Notes under the pieces: model-generated
Databases searched by the model: none
What the model was told of the DNA's origin: nothing
What the model saw: the letters and a program-made list of their open reading frames with translations, nothing else
Shown: piece after piece, positions 27,202 to 36,068 of the stretch
How the letters are laid out: each line of letters starts with the position of its first letter
Numbering within the stretch: the first letter of the stretch is position 1
Position numbers and translations under genes: made by a program
DNA from: Sva-07 sp963717385
Lineage (GTDB): Bacteria > Actinomycetota > Acidimicrobiia > Acidimicrobiales > Ilumatobacteraceae
DNA length: 64,000 nucleotides
Direction: 5' to 3'
Assembly (NCBI GenBank): GCA_963717385.1
Contig: CAVQWE010000017.1
Location: 103,785 to 167,784, forward strand

Positions 27202-28179
27202 CTAGCGTCCAGCGTCGATGCGGCGCCGATCGGTTACGCCTGGCGGTCGTCGGGTGCCGCAGGAACCTGCGCGAACTGCACGCTCGACGTCGGCGGTGGT
27301 CATTGGCGTGCTCGCATCGAGTTCGGCGTCACCGGTCATCTCGGCGGCCGGGATCGGGTGCTGACGCCTGTAGCTGTTGCGGTTGACGTCGTTGTACCCG
27401 GCGGCGAAGCGCTTGAAGAACAAGAAGATGATGATCGTCCAGAGGAAGATGCCGCCACCGGTCTTCATGATCGCGCCCGCGAGTTGCTGGTCGTGCTGCA
27501 CCGACAACCCCCACACCCGCACCGGCTGGTCGTAGGTCTCGTAGACCGCACCTTCGGCGAACGTGAGCCACGCTGCCGGGATGGTCGGCACGAGCGACTG
27601 GGCGAACAGGTACATGCACTTGGCGAGCGGACCGATTTGCAGTTCGGGGAACGGGCCGACGACCGGCATCCACATCAGCAGCGAGGCCATGACCACTGCG
27701 AAGTGCAGCGAGTAGTGCAAGGGGCCGTTGTCGACCGAGGCGGTGACCACGCCGGGGACGTGGGTGACGATGACCACGACGTTGAACGTGATCGCCGCGA
27801 ACCACGGCCGACACACGAACGCCACGACGCGGTAGAACTTGCCGTCGCCGACGAGCACCCGCAACAGCCATTCCGGCGTCGCCATCAACACCAACGGCGG
27901 CAGGAAGTAGCTCAGCATCATGTGCTGGAGCATGTGCGCCGAGTACAGGTACTCCTCGCCGACGTCGTGGACCGGCCAGTCGCTGGCGACCCACAGCATC
28001 AGCATCGCCCCAATGAAACAGCCGATGTTGAATCGGCTGACGGGCGCCTTGCCGGGTGGCACTGCCTTGGGACCGATGACGCGCACCATGTAGATGTACG
28101 AACCGGTCAGGAATGCAACCAGCACCCACACTTCGGGGTGCCACTGGTAGCGCCAGGGGTCGAGGACTTGGGCGAGCAT
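27202..28179 (-). CDS. ctaG: Cytochrome c oxidase assembly factor CtaG (caa3 type)
   Basis: About 315-325 residues, with seven predicted helices. Seen: FLTGSYIYMVRVIG, SDWPVHDVGEEYLYSAHMLQ HMMLSYFLPPLVL, and FNVVVIVTHVPGVVTAS. This is the membrane CtaG/CtaG-like family needed for copper/heme-oxidase maturation, not the Cox11 family. Last gene of the oxidase block. After TTADVE the frame may be off by one base: skipping one C gives a plausible ending VQFAQVPAAPDDRQA at 27234. Confidence 0.86.
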   Translation of the reverse strand: MLAQVLDPWRYQWHPEVWVLVAFLTGSYIYMVRVIGPKAVPPGKAPVSRFNIGCFIGAMLMLWVASDWPVHDVGEEYLYSAHMLQHMMLSYFLPPLVLMATPEWLLRVLVGDGKFYRVVAFVCRPWFAAITFNVVVIVTHVPGVVTASVDNGPLHYSLHFAVVMASLLMWMPVVGPFPELQIGPLAKCMYLFAQSLVPTIPAAWLTFAEGAVYETYDQPVRVWGLSVQHDQQLAGAIMKTGGGIFLWTIIIFLFFKRFAAGYNDVNRNSYRRQHPIPAAEMTGDAELDASTPMTTADVERAVRAGSCGTRRPPGVTDRRRIDAGR

Positions 28180-28205
28180 GGGGGAGCTCCCCTCCGAGGG
28201 GGCGG

Positions 28206-28567
28206 TCAGTCGATGAAGAAGTGGAAGGTCGAGAGCACGAGCGGAATACAAGACGATGGCTCCGCCGAGGCCAACGTAGAAGCCGAACTTGAACAGCGTC
28301 GCGTCGTGCTTGAGATGCATGAAGTAGCTGACGACGACGAAGAACTTGATCACCATCATGATCAGCAGCAACGGGATCAGCAATGCCTCGGGCACGCCGG
28401 AGATCTCGGTGACGGCGACTTCCATCGCCGTGAGCACGGCGAGCAGCAGCGCGATCAGGATGTAGGTCTTGTCGGAGATCTCGTGGTGGTGAAGATCGTC
28501 CTGCCCGGCGGCGTGTGCGTCGGTGGCCGCTGCGGCCTCGGTGGAGAGGTTCGGTCTCGCTGCTCAT
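28206..28567 (-). CDS. Prokaryotic cytochrome c oxidase subunit IV, two frame breaks
   Basis: About 119 residues when read across one extra C near 28549 (after MSSETE) and one extra C near 28238 (before VLSTFHFFID). Three helices: ILIALLLAVLTAMEVAVTEI, ALLIPLLLIMMVIKFFVVVS with the family's YFMHLKHD, and FYVGLGGAIVLYSA. A His-rich loop (DLHHHEISD) precedes helix 1. The ATG overlaps the ctaE stop by 4 nt. Small accessory subunit that stabilises the caa3 core. Confidence 0.82.
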
Positions 28568-29250
28568 GCCGGCACCAGGTAGACGAGGGTGAAGATGACG
28601 ATCCAGACGACGTCGACGAAGTGCCAGTACAAACCGACCATCTCGACGGTTTCGGCCTTGTCGCCGACGATGCGTCGCTTGGCGAGCATGCCGACCAGCG
28701 CCAGCAACATGATGATGCCGACAGCGACGTGGACCCCGTGGAAGCCGGTGAGCGTGTAGAAGCTCGACGAGAACAAGCTGGTGGTGTATCCCAGACCCTC
28801 ACGGTAGAAGACCGTGAACTCGTAGACCTGGCCGGCGAGGAACAACCCGCCGAGCAACGCCGTGACCGTGAGCCACAAGCGGGTGCCGCGTTCGTCCTTG
28901 CGCTTGGCAGCCGACACCGACAGGACCATGGTCAGCGACGACATCAACAGCACGAAGCTCGTGGCCGACGTGAACGGGATGTCCCACAACTGATCAGGGC
29001 CGAGTGCGTCGCCCTGGCGGTTGCGGTACAGCATGTAGGTGGAGATCAAGCCACCGAAGAGCAGACACTCGGACCCGAGGAAGAGCCACATCGCCAGCTT
29101 GGTGTTCGACAAGCCCGTGGCGGTGTGGTGGACGAGGCCGATGTGGTCCTGGCCGTCGTCGTAGCCGGCGGGAATGGCCGTGCTGTCCACGGAGCTGTCG
29201 ACGGTGTCGGGCTCGGGGCTGACCGGTGGTTCGGTCGTGGTGTCAGACAT
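28564..29250 (-). CDS. ctaE: Cytochrome c oxidase subunit III
   Basis: 228 residues with about five helices. Conserved features are MWLFLGSECLLFGGL (with Glu), FYTLTGFHGVHVAVGI and the C-terminal YWHFVDVVWIVIF. These are the residues expected in a functional subunit III, in contrast to the degenerate relative at 33654-34232. Its ATG is 8 bp inside the 3' end of ctaD. Confidence 0.94.
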   Translation of the reverse strand: MSDTTTEPPVSPEPDTVDSSVDSTAIPAGYDDGQDHIGLVHHTATGLSNTKLAMWLFLGSECLLFGGLISTYMLYRNRQGDALGPDQLWDIPFTSATSFVLLMSSLTMVLSVSAAKRKDERGTRLWLTVTALLGGLFLAGQVYEFTVFYREGLGYTTSLFSSSFYTLTGFHGVHVAVGIIMLLALVGMLAKRRIVGDKAETVEMVGLYWHFVDVVWIVIFTLVYLVPA

Positions 29251-31243
29251 GCTCGAGTTCCTTGCTCGGCTGGCCACCGTCGGATGGCGGATCGAATTCG
29301 GAATCGTCGGCGGTGGGCGGCTCGAGCGCCCAACCGAACAGTGCCAAGATCGCAATCGCCGCACCGGCAGCGAGCAGCAGCGTGCTGTAGATCACGCCGT
29401 AGCAGATCACCAACATGCCGACCGACAAGATCAGCGGCCAGTACGACGGAGACGGCAGGTGGATGTGCGCATCGGCGTTCGCTTCCTCTTCGGCGATGAC
29501 CTGTTCGCCGGTCTTGACCTGCTTGAAGTCGTGCTGGCCGTCTTCGCCGACGTCTTCGTACTTGCGGTGGAAGAACTCGTCGAGGGAGTGAACCGTCGGG
29601 ATCCGGTCGAAGTTGTGCTCCTTCGGCGGGTTCTCGGTGATCCACTCGAGGCTGCGGGCATCCCACGGGTCGGCGGGCGCCGGCGGGTTCTTGCGGCTGA
29701 CCCACACGTTGACGAGGAACAGCACCGCACCGATGCCGAGCACCAGCGAGCCAATGGTGGACACCAGGTTCCAGAACCCGAGGTTGAAGAACCCTTCACC
29801 CGCACGGTTCTCGGTCCAGATGTACATACGGCGGGGCTGACCCTGCAGGCCGATGATGTGCATCGGGCCGAACGTGAGGTTCATGCCGATGATCATGAGC
29901 CAGAAGTTCCAGCGTCCCCAGGTCTCGTTGAGCATCTTGCCGAACACCTTCGGCCACCAGTAGTACATGCCGGAGAACAGCCCGAGCACGGCACCGCCGA
30001 AGATCACGTAGTGGAAGTGCGCCACGATGTAGTACGTGTCGGTCTGCTGGGTGTCGGACGGCGCAACGGCGTGCGTGACGCCGGAGAGTCCACCGAGGGT
30101 GAACTGCACGATGAGGCCGATCGCGAAGAGCATCGCCGTCGAGAACCACAACTTGCCGCCCCACATGGTGAGGGTCCAGTTGATGATCTTGACGCCGGTC
30201 GGCACGGCAATGGCCATGGTGGCCACCGAGAAGACCGCAACCGAGATCGGCCCGAGGCCGGCGGCGAACATGTGGTGCGCCCACACGCCGAAGCCGACGA
30301 GGCCGATGGCGGCGCCCGAGAAGACCACGAACGGGTAACCGAACAGCGGCTTGCGAGAGAACGTCGGCAGCACCTCGGAGATGATGCCGAACGATGGCAA
30401 GACGAGGATGTACACCTCGGGGTGGCCGAAGAGCCAGAAGAGGTGTTGCCAGAGCAACGGATCAGCCCCATCGGCGACGCTGAAGAAGGTGGCGTCGAAG
30501 TTTCGTTGGAACAGCAACAGGAACAGCGCCACGGTGATGATCGGGATGGCGAACAGCAGCAGGAACTGCACCACGAGTGCCATCCACGTGAAGATCGGCA
30601 TCCGCATCAGCGTCATGCCAGGTGCACGCATGTTGAGCGCGGTGACGATCAGGTTGACTGCGCCGACCTGCGAGGCGACACCGGTCATCAACAGACCGAG
30701 CGTCCAGAAGTCGACACCGTTGGTGGGCGAGAACGGCACCGAGCTGTTCGGTGCGTACATGAACCAGCCGCCGTCGGCTGCGCCGCCGAGGAACCAGGAG
30801 CTGTTGATGAAGACGCCACCGAGCACGAAGGTCCAGAAGCTCAGCGCGTTCAGGCGAGGGAAGGCGACGTCGCGGGCACCGATCTGCAGCGGCATCATGT
30901 AGTTCGCAAACGCTGCCGCCATCGGCATCACGAACAAGAACACCATCGTGGTGGCGTGCATCGTGAACATCTGGTTGTACTTGTCAGCCGACAGGATCGT
31001 GCCGTCGGGCTGAGCGAGCTGCAGACGGATCAGCAGGGCTTCGAAGCCGCCGATGAAGAAGAAGAGCATGGCGACGGCGCCGTACATGATGCCGATCTTC
31101 TTGTGGTCGACCGTGAAGGCCCACGACTTCCAACCGGTGGTCTCGACGGGACGGCGGAAGTAGCCGTACGACGATGTCGGGGTGACGACGCCGGACACGC
31201 CGGCGAGTGCCGGTGTGTCTGTCGGTCGTTCGATGATGGCCAT
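29243..31243 (-). CDS. ctaD: Cytochrome c oxidase subunit I (catalytic, A-type)
   Basis: 666 residues, twelve helices plus a C-terminal subunit-III-like two-helix extension (about 600-650). All ligands are present: His96 (heme a, TMHATTM), His274 (CuB, in GHPEVY), His323-His324 (CuB, WAHHMF), His409 (heme a3) and His411 (heme a) in VAHFHYV. The Glu of HPEVY marks the A1 D-channel. Reduces O2 to water and pumps protons. A charged loop (about 545-600; DPWDARSLEWITENPPKEHN) is shared with the CoxI paralog at 34232-35884. Confidence 0.96.
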   Translation of the reverse strand: MAIIERPTDTPALAGVSGVVTPTSSYGYFRRPVETTGWKSWAFTVDHKKIGIMYGAVAMLFFFIGGFEALLIRLQLAQPDGTILSADKYNQMFTMHATTMVFLFVMPMAAAFANYMMPLQIGARDVAFPRLNALSFWTFVLGGVFINSSWFLGGAADGGWFMYAPNSSVPFSPTNGVDFWTLGLLMTGVASQVGAVNLIVTALNMRAPGMTLMRMPIFTWMALVVQFLLLFAIPIITVALFLLLFQRNFDATFFSVADGADPLLWQHLFWLFGHPEVYILVLPSFGIISEVLPTFSRKPLFGYPFVVFSGAAIGLVGFGVWAHHMFAAGLGPISVAVFSVATMAIAVPTGVKIINWTLTMWGGKLWFSTAMLFAIGLIVQFTLGGLSGVTHAVAPSDTQQTDTYYIVAHFHYVIFGGAVLGLFSGMYYWWPKVFGKMLNETWGRWNFWLMIIGMNLTFGPMHIIGLQGQPRRMYIWTENRAGEGFFNLGFWNLVSTIGSLVLGIGAVLFLVNVWVSRKNPPAPADPWDARSLEWITENPPKEHNFDRIPTVHSLDEFFHRKYEDVGEDGQHDFKQVKTGEQVIAEEEANADAHIHLPSPSYWPLILSVGMLVICYGVIYSTLLLAAGAAIAILALFGWALEPPTADDSEFDPPSDGGQPSKELEHV

Positions 31244-31260
31244 GGTTTAGTGGGCTCCCA

Positions 31261-32511
31261 TCACTTGCGTTCGAGCAGGTAGGCGATCAGTTCATCGATC
31301 TGGTCCTCGCTGAGGGCCAGATTCGGCATGCCACGCGGGAGCTCGTTGGTTTCGGCGAGCTGCGTGGGATCGGTGTACATCGGCTTCTTGGCTGGTGCGT
31401 TGCGCAACCACTCGCGCAGCTCGACCGAGTTCAGACAGTCGGCGCTGACACCAGCGAGGTACTTCTCGCCGACGGTCTCCGGGGAGGCGTCCCAGACGTT
31501 CGAACGACACTCGCCCGGGCTGAGCAAGTCGTACGAGGCTCCGGCGAAGGTGTTGCGGGTCATGAAGTACGACAGGTTCGGGGCGGCGCCCGAGTACACC
31601 TGGAGGTCGGGACGGGCGATGACCGGCTCGCCGTCGGCGTCTTCGAGCCCGTTGACCTGGTGACAACGCGAACACTGGGCGATGAAGGTGCTCTCGCCAG
31701 TGGCAGCGAGGGTGCCCGCTGCGGGCGCCTCGTAGGGCGCGAGCTGCTGCGCCTTCCACGCCTCGAAGTCCTCCGGGGTCATCGCAATGACCTCCATACG
31801 CATGTTGGCATGCGACAGGCCGCAGAACTCGGTGCACTGGCCGGCGTAGATGCCGGGCTCGTCTGCTTCGAGGCGCACCGTCTGAACACGACCGGGCACC
31901 ATGTCGCGCTTGCCGTTGAGGCGGGGGATCCACCACGAGTGGATCACGTCACGACTGGTGCCACGCACCAGCACGGGCGTGTTGACCGGGATGATCATCT
32001 GACCCGAGGTGACGATCGGCTCGCTGATACCGCCGCAACCGTCCTGCTGGGCGTAGTCGATCTCCCACCACCACTGCTGGCCGGTCACGTTGATGATGCA
32101 CTCGGTGTCGTCGGTTTCGTTGAGCGCCATGATCGTGCCCACGGTGGGGATGGCGATACCGATGAGGATCAGTGCGGGCAGGATCGTGAGTGCGATCTCG
32201 AGCGCCGGCTTGCCATGAGTCTGTTCGGGGATGGCCTGACCACGGTCGCGGAATTTCACGACGATGATCGCCACGAAGGTGAGCACGATGAGGCCGACGA
32301 CGCCGGCGATCGAGAACACGACCCAGTCGAGGTCGTTGATCATCTGCGCGTTCGGTCCCGCCGGATCCCAGGTGTCCTGGGGAGCATCCTGGGCGCATCC
32401 GGCGAGCAACGCGCCGAAGCCGGCGACCAGTGCGATGCGTGTGCGGCGACTCATCTTGTGCAACGTACTCGCGGTTTTCAATTGATGCCTTTTCGTTCGG
32501 GGGTTACTCAT
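31261..32511 (-). CDS. ctaC: Cytochrome c oxidase subunit II with fused cytochrome c (caa3)
   Basis: 416 residues. Lipoprotein signal (ALVAGFGALLAGC), two helices, then the CuA cupredoxin domain with GQQWWWEIDY and the CuA site GQCTEFCGLSHANM. A C-terminal cytochrome c domain has heme motif CSRCH and a distal Met in LPRGMPNLALS, which defines caa3-type oxidases. ATG 32511 overlaps the upstream stop by 4 nt; ATG 32454 gives a more normal signal length (MSRRTRIALV). Confidence 0.94.
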   Translation of the reverse strand: MSNPRTKRHQLKTASTLHKMSRRTRIALVAGFGALLAGCAQDAPQDTWDPAGPNAQMINDLDWVVFSIAGVVGLIVLTFVAIIVVKFRDRGQAIPEQTHGKPALEIALTILPALILIGIAIPTVGTIMALNETDDTECIINVTGQQWWWEIDYAQQDGCGGISEPIVTSGQMIIPVNTPVLVRGTSRDVIHSWWIPRLNGKRDMVPGRVQTVRLEADEPGIYAGQCTEFCGLSHANMRMEVIAMTPEDFEAWKAQQLAPYEAPAAGTLAATGESTFIAQCSRCHQVNGLEDADGEPVIARPDLQVYSGAAPNLSYFMTRNTFAGASYDLLSPGECRSNVWDASPETVGEKYLAGVSADCLNSVELREWLRNAPAKKPMYTDPTQLAETNELPRGMPNLALSEDQIDELIAYLLERK

Positions 32512-33645
32512 GGCACGACCAGTTCGAGGCGGGCCGACTCGACACCGGGCACGAAGAAGAAGTAGCCGTCGGGGGCGATGATGCTCGGTGCACCGATCGT
32601 GACCGTCTTGTTCTGCTCACCGCCGGGCACCACGAGCGTGGTGCAGACCTGGTAGGGAACCTCTTCTCCCTCGTCGTTCACGAGGACGTCGAGGTCGAGC
32701 GACAGGCGGCGGTCTTCGTCGGACTCGTTGACGAAGAGGATGTTGTTGGGGTTCGAGCGGGGCAGCGAGAGCACCGGCGATTCGGCAGGCCCGTTGACCT
32801 CGTAGGTGAGTTGGCCGTCCTCGGTCAAGGTGATCGTTGCGGCAACAGCGGCCCGTGCACCGACCGATTGCGAGGCCTTCTCGTCGGCTTCGAACTCCTC
32901 GGTGCTGCTGCAGATGTCCGAACCCTCTTCGGTGAGACCTTCGGTGGTCTCGTGCTCGTGGATCTCACGCTCTCCGTCGAGGCCGGCAGCGGCTCCGCCG
33001 GCCACCAGCGCGATCACGCCCGACTGCGATGGCTCCGACCGCCGCGCGGGACTTGATGCCCGGACGGTAGGCGAGGAGGAACGCCACGGTCAGGATGATC
33101 GCTCCCATCACCGAGAAGAACACCACGGTGTTGGTCTTCGACAGCCAGAGCATGATGCGACTGAACGCGTAGACGATGATGCCGATGCCGATGGCGGCAG
33201 CCAGCGGGAACTCGAGCGGGTTGGCGATCCGGCTGCGCACCTCGGCGTTGTAGGCAGTGTCGGCAGATGCCCGCTCGGCCCATGCCTCGGCGGTCCATTC
33301 GGCGCCGGCGGCGAGCAACAGCACCACACCGACGATGAACACCGCCTGATAGGTGACCAGTCCGACAGTGAGGACTGCGGCGCCGAGGGCGAACGCCATC
33401 GGCCAGATGCTGTTGGCCGGCGGACGCGCTGCGGCTGGTGCGGTCTCGACCGACGAGATCTCGTCGTCCCAGATGTTCGAGTCGCGGGTGTAGATGTTGA
33501 TTCCCGCGAGGAACGCCAACGCGAACGCCGCGGAGACGAGGCCGACGGTGCCCATGACACCGTCTTGGGCAACGCCGTACGCGATTGCCGAGACGGCGGC
33601 CAGGACGGCGGAGCCGATGAGGAATTTGGAGCCGGTGGTCAACAT
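32508..33645 (-). CDS. CtaF-like membrane protein with extracytoplasmic beta domain, one frame break
   Basis: About 378 residues. The first ~215 contain five to six helices (FLIGSAVLAAVSAIAYGVA, FALAFLAGINIYTRDSN, and a second half with ERASADTAYNAEVRSRIANP), reminiscent of actinobacterial oxidase subunit IV (CtaF). One extra C near 33021 then breaks the frame at IAVGVIALVAGGAAAGL. The remainder (about 225-378) is an acidic, beta-rich domain of cupredoxin-like size that ends YFFFVPGVESARLELVVP and lacks copper-ligand motifs. It sits between the degenerate CoxIII and ctaC. Confidence 0.65.
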
Positions 33646-33653
33646 TCAGTCGC

Positions 33654-34232
33654 TCACTTGGTGACGTAGACGAGGAACCAGATGGCGGCGAAGATCGCCG
33701 ACATCGCGTACCAGTAGATGGCGTGGGAAACGAGGATCTCCTGGTCGCCGGAGCGACCGCCGATGTATCGGAAGGCGGTGACGGTGGTGAACACCACGCC
33801 GATGATCATCAGCAACATGAACATGCCGGTGATCGCGTAGAACATCGCTGCGTAGGTGCCGTCGCCGGCACCGAGGCCCATGCGCACGTACACGAACGCT
33901 TGGGCGTTGATCACGAGCAGGGCCACCAGCGCGGTGCAGCCGAGTGCCAGCACCGTGTGCGGACGATCGTCACGCTTCGCGCTCCACACCGCCCACTGGC
34001 CGAACACGCAGATCCCGACGAAGGCGATCAGCATCACGTTGGTGGGCACTTCGGGGATCGTGACACTGTCGGGAAGCCACGTGCCGGTGGCGTCGATGGC
34101 CTCGCGGCGCTGCAAGGCCCAGACGGCCAGCATGCTGCCCGACAACATCGTCATGGCCACGACCGCGAGGGACGCGCCGACGAGCATCTGGCGCTGAGGC
34201 GCCGGTGGCGGGGCTGCGGGAAGTGCGTGCAT
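33654..34232 (-). CDS. Degenerate cytochrome oxidase subunit III paralog
   Basis: 192 residues, five helices. The overall fold pattern follows subunit III (helix-loop-helix, TGxxxLLMxxGVVF, then YWYAMSAIFAAIWFLVYV). Residues conserved in ctaE are changed: TGFHGVHV becomes TGMFMLLM, YWHFVDVVW becomes YWYAMSAIF, and the Glu-containing SECLLFG segment is absent. Its ATG overlaps the stop of the CoxI paralog by one base (TGATG). It probably pairs with that protein. Confidence 0.72.
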   Translation of the reverse strand: MHALPAAPPPAPQRQMLVGASLAVVAMTMLSGSMLAVWALQRREAIDATGTWLPDSVTIPEVPTNVMLIAFVGICVFGQWAVWSAKRDDRPHTVLALGCTALVALLVINAQAFVYVRMGLGAGDGTYAAMFYAITGMFMLLMIIGVVFTTVTAFRYIGGRSGDQEILVSHAIYWYAMSAIFAAIWFLVYVTK

Positions 34233-35884
34233 CAGGCGTTGCTCCCGTTGTTGGAGGCCGACTTGAGATCGAGCAGCGGCTCGGCGGAATGGACCACCGG
34301 GACGTCGACGAAGTTGTCGCGGGGTGCGGGCGACGTGGTGACCCACTCGAGCGTCTGCGCGTCCCACGGGTCGTCGCCGACACCATCGCGACCACGCAGC
34401 GAAGCGAGGAGCAGTGCGATGAAGCCGAGCACGGTGAGCGCCATCAGGGCGTGCCCGACGAGCGAGATCAGGTTCCAGAGCATGAGGTCATCGTCGTCGT
34501 AGGCGATGCCGGCAGGCTGGTCGAGGAATCCGGCGATGTAGAGCGGGAAGGCAGCCAGGATCGTGGCTGCCAGGCCGAGCAGCGCCAGCGGGGCCGCGCT
34601 CGACGAGGCGAGTTTGCCGCCCCACAGCTTGGGCGCCCAGTGGATCACTGCGCCCATCATGGCGAGCACGGCGCCGTACACGACGTAGACGAGGGCCGCT
34701 TCGTCGAAGACGGTGCCCTGGAGGTCGAGGTCGTCGGCGGCGTGCAAGATGTTGCCGAGCATGCCGACCAGGATCATCCCGAAGCCGAACAGTGCGAACA
34801 GGATCGACGGCGCGAAGTTGAACCGGGTTCCTTCGCCTGGGCGTGCGGTCTGCAGGACCACCAGCAGCACCAGCAACACACCGACGATCGGCAAGGCGTT
34901 GAAGAGCAGGAACGGCACGAGGTCGCGGACCTTGGTCTCGAGGTCGTCGACGTTGAGCTGGCTGCCCGCCCACGGCAGATTCTGGATGTTCTGCTGGGTG
35001 ACCCCGGCGAGCGCAGCGACTCCGACGAGTCCGAGTCCGGCGAACATGACGCCACGGAGCGGCATCCGACGGCCGAAGACCACCGGCGCCAGTTCGGCCA
35101 GCATGCCGATGGCGGGGATGGCGAACAGGAACGTGACCGGCTGGGTGACGATCCATCCGGCCCAGGTGAAGATGCCCTCGTTGCCACCGAAACCGGTGCG
35201 GGCGTTGCGGTGATCGACGAAGAGGTAGGCGAGGGTGCCGACCAGCACCGGCATCACCAGGACGACACCGAGCGAGAACACGAGGGCCGACCACGAGAAC
35301 GGCGGGATGCGTCGCATCGTCATGCCAGGTGCGCGGGTGGTGAGGATCGAGGTGGCCACCGAGCCGGCACTGGCGGTGAGGCCAACGGCCATCAGGCCGA
35401 TGCCGGCGATGAACAGTGCGACTGCGTCGGCCTCACTGCCGAGGGTGCCGCCGTTGTTGAGCAGAGCGAACGTGGTGAGGATCGCCCCACCGAACCACAT
35501 CCAGAACCCGCTGGATGCGAGCCGTGGGAAGGCGATCGACCGGGCACCGAGCTGCAATGGCACCGCCGCGATGCAGCCCGCCATGGCGAGCGGCAGGAGC
35601 GTGGCGAACACCAGGCCGACGCGCTGCGCATCGACGAGCTGCGGGAGGATCTCGAAACCGAGCACGGTGTCGACACCGTCGAGGCGTTCGACGCCGATCA
35701 ACACGTTGATCACGACGGTGGTGACCAGGCCGAGCAGTCCGCCCGCCAGGTACAGCCGTCCGGTGACCTTGTGGTCGGTGGAGGTGAAGACGCTCGCGAC
35801 CGATTCGAGCATGCTCGAGGTGGCGGCATCGTGATCGCTCGAAGCGGTCACGCCGGCGTCAGTGGTTGATTCGATGGTGGTCAT
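34232..35884 (-). CDS. Cytochrome oxidase subunit I paralog lacking all heme/copper ligands
   Basis: 550 residues. It aligns with ctaD over the whole length: STDHKVTGRLY, PLQLGARSIAFPRL, TRAPGMTMRRIPPFSWSAL, and the tail DPWDAQTLEWVTTSPAP. None of the catalytic histidines survive. The heme a ligand is Gln87. HPEVY is replaced by TQPVTF (247-252). The HH pair is QQ (297-298). VAHFHYV is replaced by EAALVYV (395-401). The long frame is intact, with good codon use, so it is retained rather than decayed. It should sit in the membrane but cannot bind the redox centres. Probably a structural, assembly or regulatory partner of the oxidase. Confidence 0.85.
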   Translation of the reverse strand: MTTIESTTDAGVTASSDHDAATSSMLESVASVFTSTDHKVTGRLYLAGGLLGLVTTVVINVLIGVERLDGVDTVLGFEILPQLVDAQRVGLVFATLLPLAMAGCIAAVPLQLGARSIAFPRLASSGFWMWFGGAILTTFALLNNGGTLGSEADAVALFIAGIGLMAVGLTASAGSVATSILTTRAPGMTMRRIPPFSWSALVFSLGVVLVMPVLVGTLAYLFVDHRNARTGFGGNEGIFTWAGWIVTQPVTFLFAIPAIGMLAELAPVVFGRRMPLRGVMFAGLGLVGVAALAGVTQQNIQNLPWAGSQLNVDDLETKVRDLVPFLLFNALPIVGVLLVLLVVLQTARPGEGTRFNFAPSILFALFGFGMILVGMLGNILHAADDLDLQGTVFDEAALVYVVYGAVLAMMGAVIHWAPKLWGGKLASSSAAPLALLGLAATILAAFPLYIAGFLDQPAGIAYDDDDLMLWNLISLVGHALMALTVLGFIALLLASLRGRDGVGDDPWDAQTLEWVTTSPAPRDNFVDVPVVHSAEPLLDLKSASNNGSNA

Positions 35885-36021
35885 ACAGGTTGGGCACTCA
35901 CTTGTCTGTAGCCCCTGTACTCAGCGGGCAACTCGAAACGTGGCAGGGCACGACGGTGGCGAGACTACTTGGAACACCTCGGCGCGCCCGAAATCCTCGC
36001 GAATCTTCTGTTCACAAGCAC

Positions 36022-36037
36022 CAGCGAAGCTTCGCTG
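36022..36037. repeat. 16-bp perfect palindrome between ctaB and the CoxI paralog
   Basis: CAGCGAAGCTTCGCTG in the 184-bp spacer. Leftward it is 139 bp before the CoxI-paralog start and 32 bp after the ctaB stop. It could be an operator for the oxidase block or a ctaB terminator stem (no U-tract). No other feature is seen in this spacer. Confidence 0.4.
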
Positions 36038-36068
36038 CGCCGGCGAGGGCACTCGAGGTCCGAACGGG

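Noticed and set aside
27358..31282. Two very long rightward open frames (about 700 codons each) across the oxidase genes
   Set aside because: Shadows created by GC-rich codon bias; the leftward frames encode clear cytochrome oxidase subunits.
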